Notes: a model not told the origin generated them from the sequence alone. Shown: positions 11,906 through 25,164, counted from the stretch's first letter. The stretch is DNA of 64,000 bases from Spirometra erinaceieuropaei (GCA_902702965.1 CACRXP010000037.1:463045-527044); one strand, 5' to 3'. Numbers and translations: made by a program.

Positions 11906-14900
11906 TATGATCGAAAAACGATATAAATGCACAATAAATGTCTATTAGCAAGTTGCGAGTAGGCTGTACTACAAAATAATAGATATGAAGAGACAACCGG
12001 AATCTACGTACGCACAACTGGACAGGTGACCCCTATACGCGCAATAAAAACCAAACCTCGACATGTATAACATTGTTACTTTCTATATTCGCACGCAGAA
12101 ATATACGGATAGCAGTTGTTTGACTACAAACTTTTAGAGAGCACGCATATTCAGTTACTAGTTCACAGCGGCCGTTAGGTGGAGTTTGAATAATTCGCTA
12201 GTGTTAGGACGGCATAGATCAAAGACACAGACCTCGAAAACTAATGCTAGTAAATTAACGCAGAAGGCACTGACAAGGAGAATTAAACGGGTTCGGCAGG
12301 TCACTGGTCATATAATAATTCTAAGTCTATGAGTCCAGTTTCCATGCAAGATGTCGCAAATGAAATAAGCGATAACCCGTGCGAAAACCAACCCAAAGTA
12401 TCAAACAAAGCTGAGCAGCCTGCAGTTATACAAAAATAAAAGAAGTATTTTAAGTTACTTAGAAATAACCATTTGTTGTTGATAAGTGAAAATGCCGAAG
12501 GCTTGAAAGTTAGTGTTAATGAGCAAAAATTATTAGTTGAAGTACGTAATGCCTGTCCAAGCAAACATTTGAATAAAAAGCGTTCTTTTAGATGATCATC
12601 AGTGTAAAATTCATAAATGTATTAGGGTGATATGCAGTACGCTGGCCAGTCAACTGCCGCAGTGTTTATTTACATGTTCCAGTTTGGTCTTACCAGGATT
12701 CAAATTCATTTTTCGCTTTCGTATTGCTCGAACTGCGATTGACTACAATAAGGGGAGTTTCAACTGCTTTCGAGGATGGAGACGTCATATAAGTATTTTG
12801 AAGCTCACATGCCAAAAGGTCGGTGGATGACTGAGGAATTGGGATAAAATTAGAGAATGCATGTATCAGCATACAGTTTCCTGCGAATCAGGAGGGATTC
12901 ATTCTCATAAAGTGGCTGTGCGTATTTAGGATGATGAAGTGCGTTGAGTTTCAGGCCGACATTGAAGCGCCAAGGAATACTTTACAGTCTTTAATGCTCT
13001 CAGTGGACTGCCTTAAGAGACATTTCCGGTAGTTCATATCTGCTAAAACCGTCTAAATAATATATCTGTCAGACGCATTTACCGTACAATTGCTTCTTCG
13101 AAAGTTGTTTTGACAAGGATTAGGTATACGCGCGGGGTAAAGAAAATGCCACTTGTTTTTTAACATTGTCAGCAGTTTAACACCCCCACTTTAATGGCAG
13201 ACGTACGCTATCAATATTTCGAGTATTTTTTTACTACCTGACTGCTCTCTATGCTGAACTTATTTCTAAAAGTGAGCATTCCTCTTACTAAAAAAATAAT
13301 GTGGGGGGCAGAACAGTGAACCAATATAGAGATTTCAGCAGCCTCGACTCCCCGGGGTGGCAGATGTCAGTGAATGACATTCTGCTGACGAGGGGCCGAT
13401 CAAAAATTCTACCGAACGACGCCTACTTTCAAAAATACTGGGGATAGTTCTGCACAGATTTCCTTAACTCCCGCATAGACTAAAACCTTACCGTCGTTTT
13501 TATGTAGATGGTGATTTGATTAATATTTGCAAAATCACTCAGACGTGAAAACTCATCACAAAATAAAATGGGCGTTCACAATGGAAGCCTGTGACAGATA
13601 TGTTCATGATCAATTGGGAAAGATTTTCTAATAACTCTTTAAAATATGCCTTATTGGGATACGTTGCCAATGAATGTCCGCACCCTTCATCTCTCGAAAA
13701 GACGGAAAAGGAAAAACGATAAAATGTTGCCCACTTATGCACTTTCCTGGTAAGTTATTTGCGCTGATGGGAAAACTGCACTTTTCTCTTAAAATGATTA
13801 CCAGTATTTTTTCCCACTTTTAGACTCTGTTAAACAATTGAAAATGCACTACATAGTGGCCACATAGAAACTGAGATATCTACCAAACGGATAATGCGAT
13901 GCCTATGGCATTATTGAAATATGTATTAGGAAAGACTAGAAAGCACAAGCAACGTTTAAGATTAGCGCCAACTCTAAAATGGTAGCTTGATAGTGGGTCC
14001 CTTCGTGGTTACTTATGGGATATTTACGGGAACCCGAAAACTACGGGTGTTTGAAAACAAAGGACTGTCTCCGGGCCTTATCACTGCCTATTAGGGCACA
14101 AAACCATACATTTTTAAAAACGGACATTTTTGTCTAAGAGGGATCGTTTGTTTTTGTGAAAATAATCAGCTTGTTCCCGTCTTGCTTCACTTCATTTATG
14201 CGGACAAAAAAATAAAGTCGAAATTTGGCCACGATTGCTTTGGTAAATCTCTCCCATTTGAACCAATGGCCCCTACAATAGAAACATGCAACATTGGTAG
14301 ATGAGGTCTGCAGTCGTTATTAGCATACAAAAATACCTATGTATATGGTGACGTTTGCTAGCTTTCATAATTGTAAACGCCTCAGTCGATAGAATAACTT
14401 AAATAGATAAAGGCTTTTTCTAGGAGGCATTCAGCTAATCAAGAAGATTCTCATCTCTCGAGATGCCTCCAACTGATGGACTAAGTTGAGTTCATTACGT
14501 TTTATGAGTTACGCAACTGCCTGTAAGCGCTTCTAATAAAGTATATAAAGCTTGGGCCCTTAGCTTAGTAGGCAAATATTGGAATTCGGTCATCCTCAAA
14601 TTAGCCGAGGCATCTGAAGTGTACGGTTCTTGAAAGGACGTCGGATTGACGTCCTGTTAATTTGCGACATGGGAGCACTGCTGTTGTTAGAGCTGCCGCG
14701 GTGGAAAGAGCAGCAGAACGTCAGATACTCGCTTCAGGCCCCTTTGTCAATGACCAGCCGTGTTCTATTTGATCTGAACACGACTCACTAACTTAGTGAA
14801 AAAGCCAGTGATTGAAGTGACGTGTTTCACTAGATCAGGCCAATGGATATTCGCTGACGTTTCAGCATGCATGTGCATAGATGGATCAAGTCAGTGCGAA

Positions 14901-15984
14901 TCCATCTTCCTGTCAGTGCCGACAGCTAGACCATCAAGTGTCCAAGAGGGTGAACTGCAGGATGTAAACCATGAGAAAACCGCCCAAAATGCACTAAAAT
15001 CAGGCCTACTGACACAGATATAATTATCTGAAGTACTTTTTACATTCCATACCAACTCGTCACTCCCAATACTATCTTCACTTAGGGGAGCATAAGTACC
15101 TTGAGAGCTTTATAAGCCATGATATCTGGCAGTTTAGAATATAAATGAATTTTGAAAGTAATGCTAACAGCATTTCTGGCAGATATTTTGTGATAAATTT
15201 TCTCAACTATTCGCGTTTTAGTTAAAAACAATACGCACTGGAAGGACTCTAAAAGGTCAGACGTTTTTCTGGCCAAGACGGACCTCAAGAGTTTTGTTTC
15301 AGTGTAATCCAGTACCCGTGCCGAAATGGAACATGATGTCTCTTCGACATCCTCAACTTTTGGGATTTATCGTTTATATTAATTAATTTAACCAAGGCGT
15401 TACCATGTTGAAGAGGCTTAGTTACAGTGGTTTCAAGTGTATTTTACAGTTTCTTCTAGCATTCGGCATTTTTGGCAATCAGAGTGGTTCAGCGTAAAAG
15501 ATAACTAGTCAACTTCATTTCTTTTTTATCAACATAACCCGTCCTCACTTCGTTCATGTCCTGCGCAAAGATGGTGTTTTACTAGTTGGGGTCGCTTACG
15601 CGTCCCCACAACGGGTTGTCCTGTAAATGTGTTGCATCAAGACGGGGCCAGATAGGGACACGACGCGCGTTGATTGGGTCACACAGTCTGCGCTCATGCC
15701 AAGCTGGAGGCCTCGCGCCGCGCCAGCTACTACAGCCAATATCAACACCAGATGGCCGACAGGCTCAGACAGCCGACCGGCGCGCGGGAGAGGGAAGAGA
15801 GAGTGAGTTGAACTCTGGGCAGTCCACCCATGCGGCACCTAGGCGTACCTCTCATTATAAAATAGATGACGCGCTGAAAGTCGGGGCTGGGAAGTCTGCC
15901 AGCTGGTTAGGCAACTTGATCCTCTCAAGGCGGAGAGCCAGATCAGATGGCTCCTTCTGAACATGACCTCTATGGCCCCTTCGC
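11906..15984. other. No gene recognised
   Basis: Mostly AT-rich sequence with no shared domain pattern. 15590-15850 is distinctly GC-rich and open in one frame on each strand (15586-15960 plus and 15596-15838 minus). It lies next to R-C copy 2 and may be part of the same or another mobile element. Confidence 0.4.
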
Positions 15985-16300
15985 CTAGATGAGATTAAGG
16001 CCGTTTCTCCTCATGGAGTTCTGGCACATTATGAAGGAACCAAACGGTGTGTAGCATACGCCGACTGGCTGTTTATCTCTGTCCGCCACTCGCGCCCAAA
16101 CCCCGAATCCGATGACTGACCAACCGCAGCAGTGGACTGGTGCCTGCAAGATGGAAGGGAGAGAGAGAGTGCGACAGATTCTGCCCAAACGTGCCATCAC
16201 TACAAACCAATGCACGTGCAGGTCGCCGTCCTTCGTCAACCACACTGTGGGGCACATGGTGGACATAGTCGTTCACGATGGCCGAACTGTCGATGTCATC
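15985..16300 (-). repeat. Unclassified GC-rich dispersed repeat R-C, copy 2
   Basis: The reverse complement carries the same ordered blocks as the other copies: CACCATGTGCCCCAC, GACGGCGACCTGCACGTG, and AATCTGTCGCACTCTCTC. It lacks the clear TCAAGACAGAGT block. No frame is conserved relative to the other copies. Confidence 0.6.
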
Positions 16301-17765
16301 TACATACACCGTGGCACACTTGTCGACGGATAAATGGAGATACTTCCTTATATTTTAACTGACAGTATTTTGCCCTTTTAGGGGCGAAGACTCACGGCGT
16401 GGGTAGTTTGACTACCATTTTTTTCACTTATACCCCTATTTATAAAGTTGATTTCTGGGATTTTGGCACTTTATGATTGAGTTCAGTGTTTTATTGAGGA
16501 ACGTGTTACTTTCACTGGTACCTCGCTCCGAAAGTATGCAAATCCTCGAGAGCAAGAGTCAACTGTTACTTTGCTTCGGTGTCTTCATCCAGAAAATGTG
16601 TAAGAGGGGTGTTTCAGGTGGGCTCACACTGGTTTTTAATCATTTATTTGACTGACATCGAACGTCCTTTCACAGGCATTGAACGTTCTCCCTTGTGCTG
16701 TCTCTATAGTGGAACGTGATTACGGATATAGGTGAATATAATGGATACTACTGATTTAATTGCCACCGTCAGATGCTAGCCCCAGTACCTCGTAAGACGA
16801 ATTTGAAATCCGAATAACAGTCTAACCTCTTCTTGAGGACTGATCCCCGGCGTTCTAAATAGAGTTGTTAAAAGCCGCTTTGCAAGTGTTAACCAGAATT
16901 CTGGGGTTTAAAGACACGAAAACGAATATTTATCACCTTGTTGAACGACTTATCAAGGCAGAAATATATTATAAATGAGCTAGACTAGACTTCGAAATTT
17001 TAATCATTCGCGAAGCCTTGGGCATGTTTTCCGAAAAGGTTCGAAATTTTGTGGATTCTTATATGTCTTATATGTTGTAGGAGATTCCTTTACTAATTGC
17101 CTTAATAGGCAGTTGTGAATTAGGAGGTTAATTAGAACTCCTGAGTAAAAATTTCAACTAAGATTCTAATCAAATTTAGCCTACCATCATTGGCAGATGA
17201 AACTACTGCAGAGAGTAATTCGAGCCAGATATTTTCACTGAAGAAACGCTCGGAACTTCCAACCATAGTTTACAAATGAAATTTCTATGAAAGAGTTAGG
17301 ACGCAAGTAGGCGTCTTTCATAAATTGCGTCTCTACAGACAGTAGGTGATGGTCTATCTACAACGCCTTCTTTAGAAGCGATAAGTTCTTATGGAAATGT
17401 ACTATTTGCCCCTTGTTTTACTCCTAGTTTTCATGCTAAAAAGCTTCGGAGCTGTTCTCTGTAAACGGCTGCTGTAGTATCTCTTGCCACACACGCTAGA
17501 TCGTAAACACGCTTAGCATCGAGTGACTAACTTTAACTGGAACTTAGAGGAATGAGCTTGCTAACCGCTGATTAGTTGGAATCATTGCGTTACAGGCCCA
17601 AACAACGAAGCCTGTAGTCTTAAAATCCCACAGGTCAGTGAAACACACCCGATAATCAATTTAAGCGCATAGAGACCAGTTCAAGCCATATTCCCACGCC
17701 CGTTTTGGAGATGACATACGAAGGCCTTGTTGTGTTTCTTTGTCTTCTGAGTTGCTCCTTTCCAG
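16301..17765. other. No gene recognised; presumed intergenic or intronic
   Basis: Nothing was identified. A possible exon ending at 16618 just before GTGGGC is open in one frame, but its phase does not fit the candidate terminal exon at 17766. Confidence 0.4.
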
Positions 17766-17876
17766 GTACGTTCGGTTTTGAAGATTTTTCATAGGAAATC
17801 GCCCCGTTTTACAAGGAAATTGCTCGCTGACATTGATGTTCATGATTTTGAGGCACAAATTATTTCTGAGGAATAA
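17766..17876 (+). CDS. Candidate 3'-terminal exon, unknown protein
   Basis: A long pyrimidine tract ending TTTCCAG at 17765 resembles a strong splice acceptor. From 17766 one frame runs 36 codons to TAA at 17874-17876, giving a basic segment (VRSVLKIFHRKSPRF) followed by an acidic end (DVHDFEAQIISEE). An AATAAA poly(A) signal lies about 95 bp downstream, near 17969. If real, the upstream exon ends in phase 0, and no good candidate for it was found. The family is not recognised. An open run of this length is fairly likely by chance, so the call rests on the acceptor, stop and poly(A) order. Confidence 0.3.
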   Translation, partial: VRSVLKIFHRKSPRFTRKLLADIDVHDFEAQIISEE

Positions 17877-18823
17877 GGAAATGTCTGCGATTAAGGTTTA
17901 CAGTGAGCAGATTTAACATTCAAAGAAAATCCTGACCTGGTCAGAAATTCGTCAAGATATCGCAAGACAATAAAAAGATATCCTAAACCAAAGCATATAG
18001 TGCTTTTATGGTCTAGTTTACAGATAATCCACTCAAAAAATATGTAAGGAAACTATAAGCGTAGCACAACCAATGACGTCTGGACTTCGGCCGACGCGGA
18101 CTTTTATAAAAGAATGCATTAAAAGAGAAATGCGGAACGGTGATGGGAGCGCTTGAATGTCCACAAGTTGACACTTGAGGTTTTAAAATAGTGCCGTTTT
18201 GTGAATCGGACCATTGCTTCATTAAATTTTCTTTGTTTAACTCAGAGTTCATTAATGTTACCGCTCAGCTGTCTGTGAGAAAAAAGTTATCTCTCGGTGC
18301 GTTCTACTAAATTGGGCATACTATACGTTATTCGGCTTTTCATCTTACCAACTACAGTGCATTTTGGGTCCGTAAATGGCATTCGCGTCACATAGAGCAT
18401 TTATCAAGAAATGGCTCACAAAATAGGGAAAAGAGAGGTCAGAAGTATTTGCAGTGAGAAATCGAAATACCGAATTTTTTAATGTAGTTATGTCGGAAAA
18501 CGGACTATATTTTTTGTAATATTCTACATTTATGGCAGTATGCTCCGATAAACATTTAAACTGTCGAAGTTACAGGCCGCAGTTGTTGCCGGGGGCATTG
18601 TCAATATTAAGTTGAGTGTTTTTAGCCATGTTCCGAACATAGCGGTGGTTCAAACCAAAACAAGCTTCTAATGGAAGTCAGACAGGAAGTACTATCTAGC
18701 AGCTATCAAAGATTAAGGCATAGTTGTGATACCCCGTATGTAGTGACCCCGGCGTTATTTCGGGAGGAGGGGGAGTCGTGCGAAACAGGTGGCCCACGGC
18801 GGTCAAAAGTGTTAGTCATTGTG

Positions 18824-19060
18824 GTAGGGGGCGCTCACCGATCGATCATACGGAACTCACTCATTCCGTTGTGCCTTATGGACTCTCTCTCGAGCCCAAC
18901 CAGCAGCCACACAGCGGCGCATGATATATAGGCAGAATAGTATAACCGACAAAGACAAAGACATCCTATTTCCTGCAGCTTGCCTGAAGGAGTGCCGAAC
19001 CTTCTGGTTCTGCCAAGCCTGTTGGTAGACCGCATACCGGCTGATCCTGGGTCTAAGGAC
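18824..19060 (-). repeat. tRNA-derived SINE family A, old copy
   Basis: 18824-18960 matches the copies at 30499-30766 and 40909-41220 over the 3' half: GGGGGCGCTCACCGATCG, then GCGGCGCATGATATATAGGC. The expected tRNA-like head beyond 18960 is replaced or strongly diverged. On the minus strand TCTACCAACAGGCTTGG and a GGTTCGGCACTCC B-box-like block remain. The 3' hairpin present in the other copies carries one mismatch here. Confidence 0.7.
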
Positions 19061-20838
19061 GCAGCAGTATGCAATGCAATTTGACACCTAAAATGTAGAA
19101 TTTCCATCAAGTGCGAACGTTTCGTGCCTTGCTCTCCAGCAACAAGGACCGTTTTCATCATTATTGGCGCAATTTAGAGTGATCCCTTGTGGAAATGCTG
19201 GGCAGTGTAACTCGACCTTGTAAATAGCCGTTGAGCTTGTGGGTTACCGGACGGGTAATTACTTTCAAGAAGCAACAAAGTAAACAAAGCAAAAAACTTT
19301 TTGAAGCGTCCTGTTTGCACTTAAAATACGAATGTACGAGCATATTATATTGAAATTTGTTAGATTTCCTTTTTCTGTGCTAGATGACCGTTTAGACGAC
19401 TTTAAAACACTAAAGTTGGTGCATAAAAGGCTCTTTTCCGAAGGCAACGGTTCTCTCGAGTGTGGGTTTCAGTATGTCAACGTAGAACAGATCGATCGGT
19501 TGCGCATACTGGGCAAAGGCTGGATAACTTTACACCAAAATGGACGAAATCTGTAGATCTACAGAATGTTTGGAAAGATGATCAGTTAATTCCTGGCGAA
19601 AAGAAGAACTAAGTCTTTACGTAGACCTAATTTTATTTGAAACAAAAACATGAGTCTGCGCGTGAATAAATAGTATTTTTGCGAGTTCCCTGAGCGTAAA
19701 CAAAAGAAGAGTGAGCTAACCAAAAGTGGGAGAGGGAGTGAAACAATTATCTATAGTCATCATGCACAAGCCCAAAATCTGAAACTTCTCCTCACCAAAC
19801 AGAGGCTCCTTTGGAGCCTGAGCAGAAGAGAAAACGCCACCATTGAGTCACGGGCTTTTCCGCCCGAAAACGAAAAGGGTCGGTTTCGATGCCGAACACT
19901 TTTATTCATACCGCAATGAGGAGAAAACAAACATGTCAAAATCGTCTTAGCCAGCACCTTAAAACGACTTATTGCTATTCTAAAGACTGCTGCGGATGTA
20001 TGTGTGTCGACGTGCCCCGAGGTCAAACATTTATTTTTAACTCGTTGAAAATAAAGTGTACGATTTGGATGGAGTCAGTCGTGTTTTGCATCCCTGCAGT
20101 TGGGAAATATTAATACCTTAAAGATGGAGGACAGAGCGGTCGTAGCTTTAATATGAAACAGAGGGCTTTTGATGACACCATAAGGCGAATCGTAGGCCTC
20201 GAATAAAACGCTCGTTCTGTGCTTCCATGGTCGAGAAAACAGAAAGAGAACCTGAGTATCCTTCCTGTTCGCCGCTAATTTTTGCGTTCTTTGACTCGCC
20301 AGAGGACCCATACCAAATTTGTTATAGATGTCATGTCCGCAAAAGGGCGCGTCCCTCAAACAGTTTTTTAGCCTTGTCTCAGAGAGGAGGTAGGCCAGCC
20401 CGCTTGTCCATATCATCAGACAGGATTTTTAACCTTGACTATCCTAAACAACCCTGAAAACCATATATCTTCCCAGGTAGTGGGAAGGGTTTATTTTTCG
20501 GTCGTTTATTGAAAAGATTAATAAGTGCACGCTGCACTTATTTTTGGGCCACCCAGTTCATTCGAACCCGTACTGAGGATGTTCTTAAGAATCATACGTT
20601 TTAATGTCATCAGATGGTTTACTTCTCGACATGGTGCCCGTCATGCGTACATAAAACTTTGAAAAATTGGTTTTAATATCTTGAGACAGGACTCATCATT
20701 CAGAGGGTCATATCATCAAGGCATCTTGTCAATAGTATACGATACATTTGACTTTATGTACACTAAAACATGTTAACATTGTGATAATCAACATCTAAAG
20801 TACTTGAATTTTTTTCTTGAGAAGTTTTCACGTCGCAG
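19061..20838. other. No gene confirmed; one weak exon candidate
   Basis: 19384-19471 is bounded by TTTCTGTGCTAG and GTATGT and is open for 28 codons (DRLDDFKTLKLVHKRLF...). Its exit phase (2) does not join the exon at 20839 without an unseen exon, so it is not called. Nothing else was found. Confidence 0.4.
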
Positions 20839-20919
20839 AAACCGACAAGCGATAAGACAGTGTATGGCAGGCGAAATTCGCTAATGAATATCAAGGTTCC
20901 AGTTCCATTCAAAGTAAAA
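20839..20919 (+). CDS. Candidate internal exon 1 of an unknown gene
   Basis: The exon is bounded by TCACGTCGCAG and GTAAGT, both good splice signals. It is open for exactly 27 codons from phase 0 to phase 0, and the segment ends NIKVPVPFKVK. The next candidate (22162) also begins in phase 0, so the two can be joined without a shift. The alternating hydrophobic residues suggest beta strand, but no family is recognised. Confidence 0.3.
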
Positions 20920-22161
20920 GTAAGTTAAACTGGATATAATTTTTGAGTTAAATTTATGTGCGCAAACAACACCATGCATAAGAATTTTAAAAACTATAGC
21001 AATACTAGAATCTTACTGGGAAACAAAATCCGAGTAATTAAAGACTAATAGGAAAAGCTGGCCGGTAGATTTTTTAACATAAAGGTTAACATAAGCAAAC
21101 TAAATCATTGATCACAAGATAAAATGATACCGAGGAAGATGAGAATCAGTAGATGGTAGAAGACTTTTGTTCATCCGAAGTTTCGTTTTCATTTCCGAGC
21201 CCATCCGCAGAGACAGTAAAAAGTAAGGGTTTTGAATGCACAAAGACTGCATTAATTGCAGAAAGCAGTTTCTAACCCACAGCACTTTTACCAAATTTAC
21301 CAGCTCCATATTCATAGCAGATAGTCTTATTCGGCGCGATGATGGTTTTGTCGCCCACATCAGGGTCGTTAATTGATCCATTTTAATCATCAGTGTTGGC
21401 TATTGGTGTTAAAATTACTCGGAAATCTGACTGACCAACACTGACCAACACTGCCACAACAAGCAATGTTCGCCAGCGCCCTCCTCACATAACAAAACAA
21501 TAGCACGACTACAGGGAGGTCATTGCGGTTGTTGACGAACTATGGGCTGTAGAACCGTGACTCAAATAGCCCGTAGATCATGCAGCCGTCACCCCTCACT
21601 CACTGCGGCGGCCTCAGCGATCCCAAAGAGCACTCTTACGCAGCTGAGTTTGTGGCTTATTAGGTGACTGCTGTCAGTGTCAGCAGTGAATGACCCACAT
21701 AAAGTATAATTTCCACGTTGTTTCTTGGCCTGACTAATAATAGAATCCTCTAGCCGTCTGACTGACGCTTTAGGTACCTTTTGGGAGAATATGAATGGAT
21801 ATCCAGGATTTTTCATGCAGTTAAGAAGGATCCAACTTATTTGAAAAGCGAAATGAATAAAAAAGCAGCAATAAACTAAATTGATTACAATGCGCTAATT
21901 TCAAGCGTCCAGTTGAACTGATTCAATATTTTCAAATGCATCTTCGTTGTACAGCTCTTACATAATTGTTATGTTTTACTATACATGTATGTGAAGAAGG
22001 GCTGCTTACGTGCATACGATAGAGACATAATAGTTCCAATCCCTTACCCTATAGTTTTCCGTCCTTTTATGTTTGATAAAAAACCCTCCTTACATTTAAT
22101 AGCAGTTGGATGTATATAATGCATTAATTGAGAAGATGAATAATTTTGGTCTGTATTTTAG

Positions 22162-22216
22162 ACGTGGGTCCCAGTGCTGCCCTGTAACAAAGAAACGCGT
22201 GTTTGCATCACGGAAG
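22162..22216 (+). CDS. Candidate internal exon 2 of an unknown gene
   Basis: A 55-bp segment between CTGTATTTTAG and GTAAAT. In phase 0 it reads TWVPVLPCNKETRVCITE with one base left over. That base plus the first two of the exon at 22672 makes GCT (Ala), so the phases agree. Two cysteines suggest an extracellular protein. Confidence 0.35.
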
Positions 22217-22671
22217 GTAAATGATCAACAAATTTCGTTGCTATAGTTAAACTAGTATATTACCAATACGTAGCACCAGAAAGGTGAAAGTCACAATTAG
22301 TCGAATTCGTGAAAATTCGGAACCTCTACGTTTGCGATCACAAACTCCACTGAATGGAATAGAATCTTCAAAAAGGTTAAGTAGATCGATTTAACCCCTT
22401 ACCCTTTCGCCTGTTGGAAAGGTAACATAGCCAGATTGAAAATGTTAAAACTGTGTTTATGTCTTTTGAGTTCAGAGTCACTTGTCCCACCAACGTACCT
22501 GGCCAATTTCTGCCCTTTTCACGTTGTCTGCTAGGTTCGTTATGAGACGAATTGTACAGCGGAGACAGTCGAAATGCCTTGTATTTTCATTTTTGTACGA
22601 ATATATTTTGGCATATTAGTTTAAAACTGAGTACCCTATATATAAGCCGATAAGTGTCTATATCGTTTTAG

Positions 22672-22755
22672 CTGACAACTATGTAGTATTGCAAGGCACG
22701 CTCACAAAAAACCAAAGCTATATGTTATACAACGGTACTGGAGGTGTTGACACAG
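22672..22755 (+). CDS. Candidate internal (or terminal) exon 3 of an unknown gene
   Basis: An 84-bp segment after ATATCGTTTTAG and before GTAAAT. It reads DNYVVLQGTLTKNQSYML followed by YNGTGG, entering with two bases and leaving one. If the donor is not used, the frame continues to a TAA at 22883 with a hydrophobic end (EILFIVVFF), so this could be a last exon. Cysteine followed by a DNYVVLQG strand loosely recalls secreted netrin-like (NTR) modules, but the match is too weak to name. A further possible exon at 23239-23294 (after AATTTAG, before GTATGC) is also phase-compatible. Confidence 0.35.
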
Positions 22756-22883
22756 GTAAATACTACAGCATCTCGCTGGAAATCACAACGGATCAAAGTT
22801 TGCTACCCAATGGTGGGCACCAGTCGGTTTTCACGATGGGAGAGATTCTGTTTATAGTCGTTTTCTTCTCCATCCGTCCATAA

Positions 22884-24184
22884 CTGAACAGCAGTTTGAT
22901 TGCCAGTTGATTGGTCCCTTTGCCTTTCGATTTTTACTTCATTTTATGCGATTGTTATTTTCTCGGTTTTGGATATCATTACCAGTTTGTTTGAATTAAA
23001 AGAACGATAAATGCTTAGAAAGTCTCTCAGTATACAAGATAAAGGAAAACGTTTAGATTGTGGTCTTATCTCGAACAAAAATTATGAACACACAGACCGA
23101 TTATTACTAATCTCTGTGTCGGAATTTCGCCGTTCATTGTCGTGTCAAAGTCCAAGCTTGAACTGTTACTTTCGGTGAATATAAACTGCATGGTCATGAC
23201 AAGCATAACTACATATTATATATAATTAACAAGAATTTAGGAGCGTTCTGTCTTTTTCGATGTGTTTTCTCACTTGCACTAACCGTTCGCCTAAAGGTAT
23301 GCTACATTTTCTTACGCAAACTGACCAAAGAAACGCCCAAAGTAAACTGTATTATGTACATCTAAAATGCTCGTAAATAACTAGTTCGCACTGGTAATTT
23401 TTCGGCATTATTTTTCAACAACAATACCTATCTCAGTCAATGGTCGAGAGCTGATCTCGCCAGAACAGTAGGGGATGGTGGAGCAGGCCATAGGGGCAAT
23501 TTTAGAGCTCAGAGTAATTACTTGATCTGCAGGAAAAGACGGACGCTCGTATAGCGTCACCCACTTTACCAAGAATAACTCATGTAAAAACTGTGTTCTG
23601 ATTGAAAGGAGACGATCTAACAGAAAGAGGGATTAAAAGGTACATAGTGTTTTGAAAGTGCTCTGTTACATAAAGGTGAGTTACAGATAAAAAGTCAGAG
23701 ACAAATTCGAACGCAAGAACTCGAGTTTCAGTGGCCAGTGTCTTGGGATTTGAGCTCAAAGCTTTTGTCAGAGTCTAAAAGTAACAGAGACAGCATAAGA
23801 CGAAGAGGGGAACAATACTAGTTAGGTTTAATAGCTACCCAATCACCTAAATGCCAAATGTAACCCTGCGCATATTCACCAAGGGTTGTCGTAACCGGAG
23901 GGGCAACTACCCAGTAGGTCACATCTGAGGCGATGGGACCAAGTGACGGACCCGAGAAATCAGCCGCCACTGGGAGAAACGGCAGAGACCACTCACGGCA
24001 GCAGATGTAGTCGGGGCCAGAGTAATTGCGTTGGGAAAAAGAGAAAATTCCTAAGGAAGAGGAAAGTTACACACGCACCAGCCTTACGGAGTATTGACAA
24101 AAATTCGTAAGCTACGGCGAAGTCGACAAGACCCTACCATGTCTAGAAGTCTCATGGGACTGAACTATCCACAAGAGGCAGCAA
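22884..24184. other. No gene recognised; possible degraded PLE at right end
   Basis: Mostly AT-rich. From about 23950 GC rises, and words such as CACTGGGAGAAACGGCAGAG may be the decayed GIY-YIG part of PLE copy E. The alignment there is too poor to include. Confidence 0.4.
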
Positions 24185-24600
24185 TAGGGTGAGCCGCAAG
24201 CTGTTTGCGTCCTGGTTCTCCAGTCCCTGCCGATCAACAAGTGCAATCACATCCTGCATATGCAACGTTAACGCATTTACTGCGCGGGAATGAAGGCCGT
24301 TCGAAGGTGTGATATGTAGGGGAAAAATGTGAATTAATCATCAAGCAGATTATTCAACTTAATCACAAAAACTCGGAAATTAATGAGTCGGGAGCGAATA
24401 CTCTGACAGTTATCTATTACGTTACGACAATTCGCAGTGAATGTGGACACGGCCAATCTTACAGGTACGTGGTTGCGCGGGTAATAGCCTTATAAATACT
24501 GCGTTCCCTGCATTTATATTGTCTTTATCATTTTTGGCTTCTGACGACGGCCTCAAACACACACCCGAAACGTAAGGCCAGTAAAAAAAATCCGCAGGAT
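24185..24600 (+). mobile_element. Penelope-like element relic, copy E (3' end)
   Basis: The DNA aligns block by block with copy D (62125-62560). GGTGAGCCGCAAG, TCCTGGTTCTCC and ATCAACAAGTGCAAT match the C-terminal part of the nuclease ORF. AATTAATGAGTCGGG and TTATAAATACTGC match the 3' untranslated region, and the ribozyme-like motif lies at the same place. The coding part has stops and indels. The 5' part is lost or unreadable. Confidence 0.65.
24535..24580 (+). ncRNA. Hammerhead-ribozyme-like motif in PLE copy E
   Basis: The box CTGACGA (one change from CTGATGA) is followed by a variable arm ending CCC, then GAAA, ACGTA and AGGCC. The outer stem can form between TGGCTT before the box and AGGCCA after it, with one G-U pair. 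The cleavage triplet would be GTA. Stem II is weak, so activity is doubtful. Confidence 0.4.
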
Positions 24601-25164
24601 AGTTCACTTCTTTAAGTGCAAATGTGACCATCAGCAGCTTATTTCGAGGTAATTATTAATGCAAAGACAAGTTTGCATGATGAAACTAGCATCACCAAAA
24701 CCGAATGGAGAATCGCGCATTCTGTCCTTGGTAATGTCGAAATCTTTGCAGCAGAAAGTACTGTAGAAATAATAATATAGTGCCCAGAATAAAGACTGAA
24801 GTGGTAAAATAAAAAGGGACAAAAACGGAAAAATAAAACCTATCATGATATAATGCCGTTTATGAGTGACACAGAGTTGGACGACGGTTGGGGTTATCTG
24901 TTTAATCTGGTAGACGTTTCCACCTATGCGTTCACCACAGGGCTTGAGTGATTTAAAAAAGTAGGATGTTTTCACGACCCAGGATTGCTAGCAATAAATA
25001 AGCTGTGCCGCATGCACTTTTAAAAAATAAAGTAAAAGTCAGTCTTACAAATGAATGGCGAGAAAACAAAAGAATATATGTTAGTGATCAGAAGTTAAAA
25101 GAGAGTGGTAAATGCTTCAAATACTAATGAGCCCTACACTAGGAGACGGCAGATGCAAACTGCA
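24601..25164. other. No gene recognised
   Basis: A minus frame of 114 codons (24631-24975) encodes one long hydrophobic stretch (GFIFPFLSLFILP and on). It has no family pattern, and its length is within what chance gives in a window this size. Confidence 0.4.

Noticed and set aside
21240..21390. Protein-like minus reading containing DPDVGDKTIIAPNKT
   Set aside because: A TAA lies just upstream in the same frame with no acceptor after it, so no exon can be built.
24631..24975. A 114-codon minus frame with a membrane-like stretch
   Set aside because: Hydrophobic residues follow from the T-rich composition, and no splice signals or homology were recognised.
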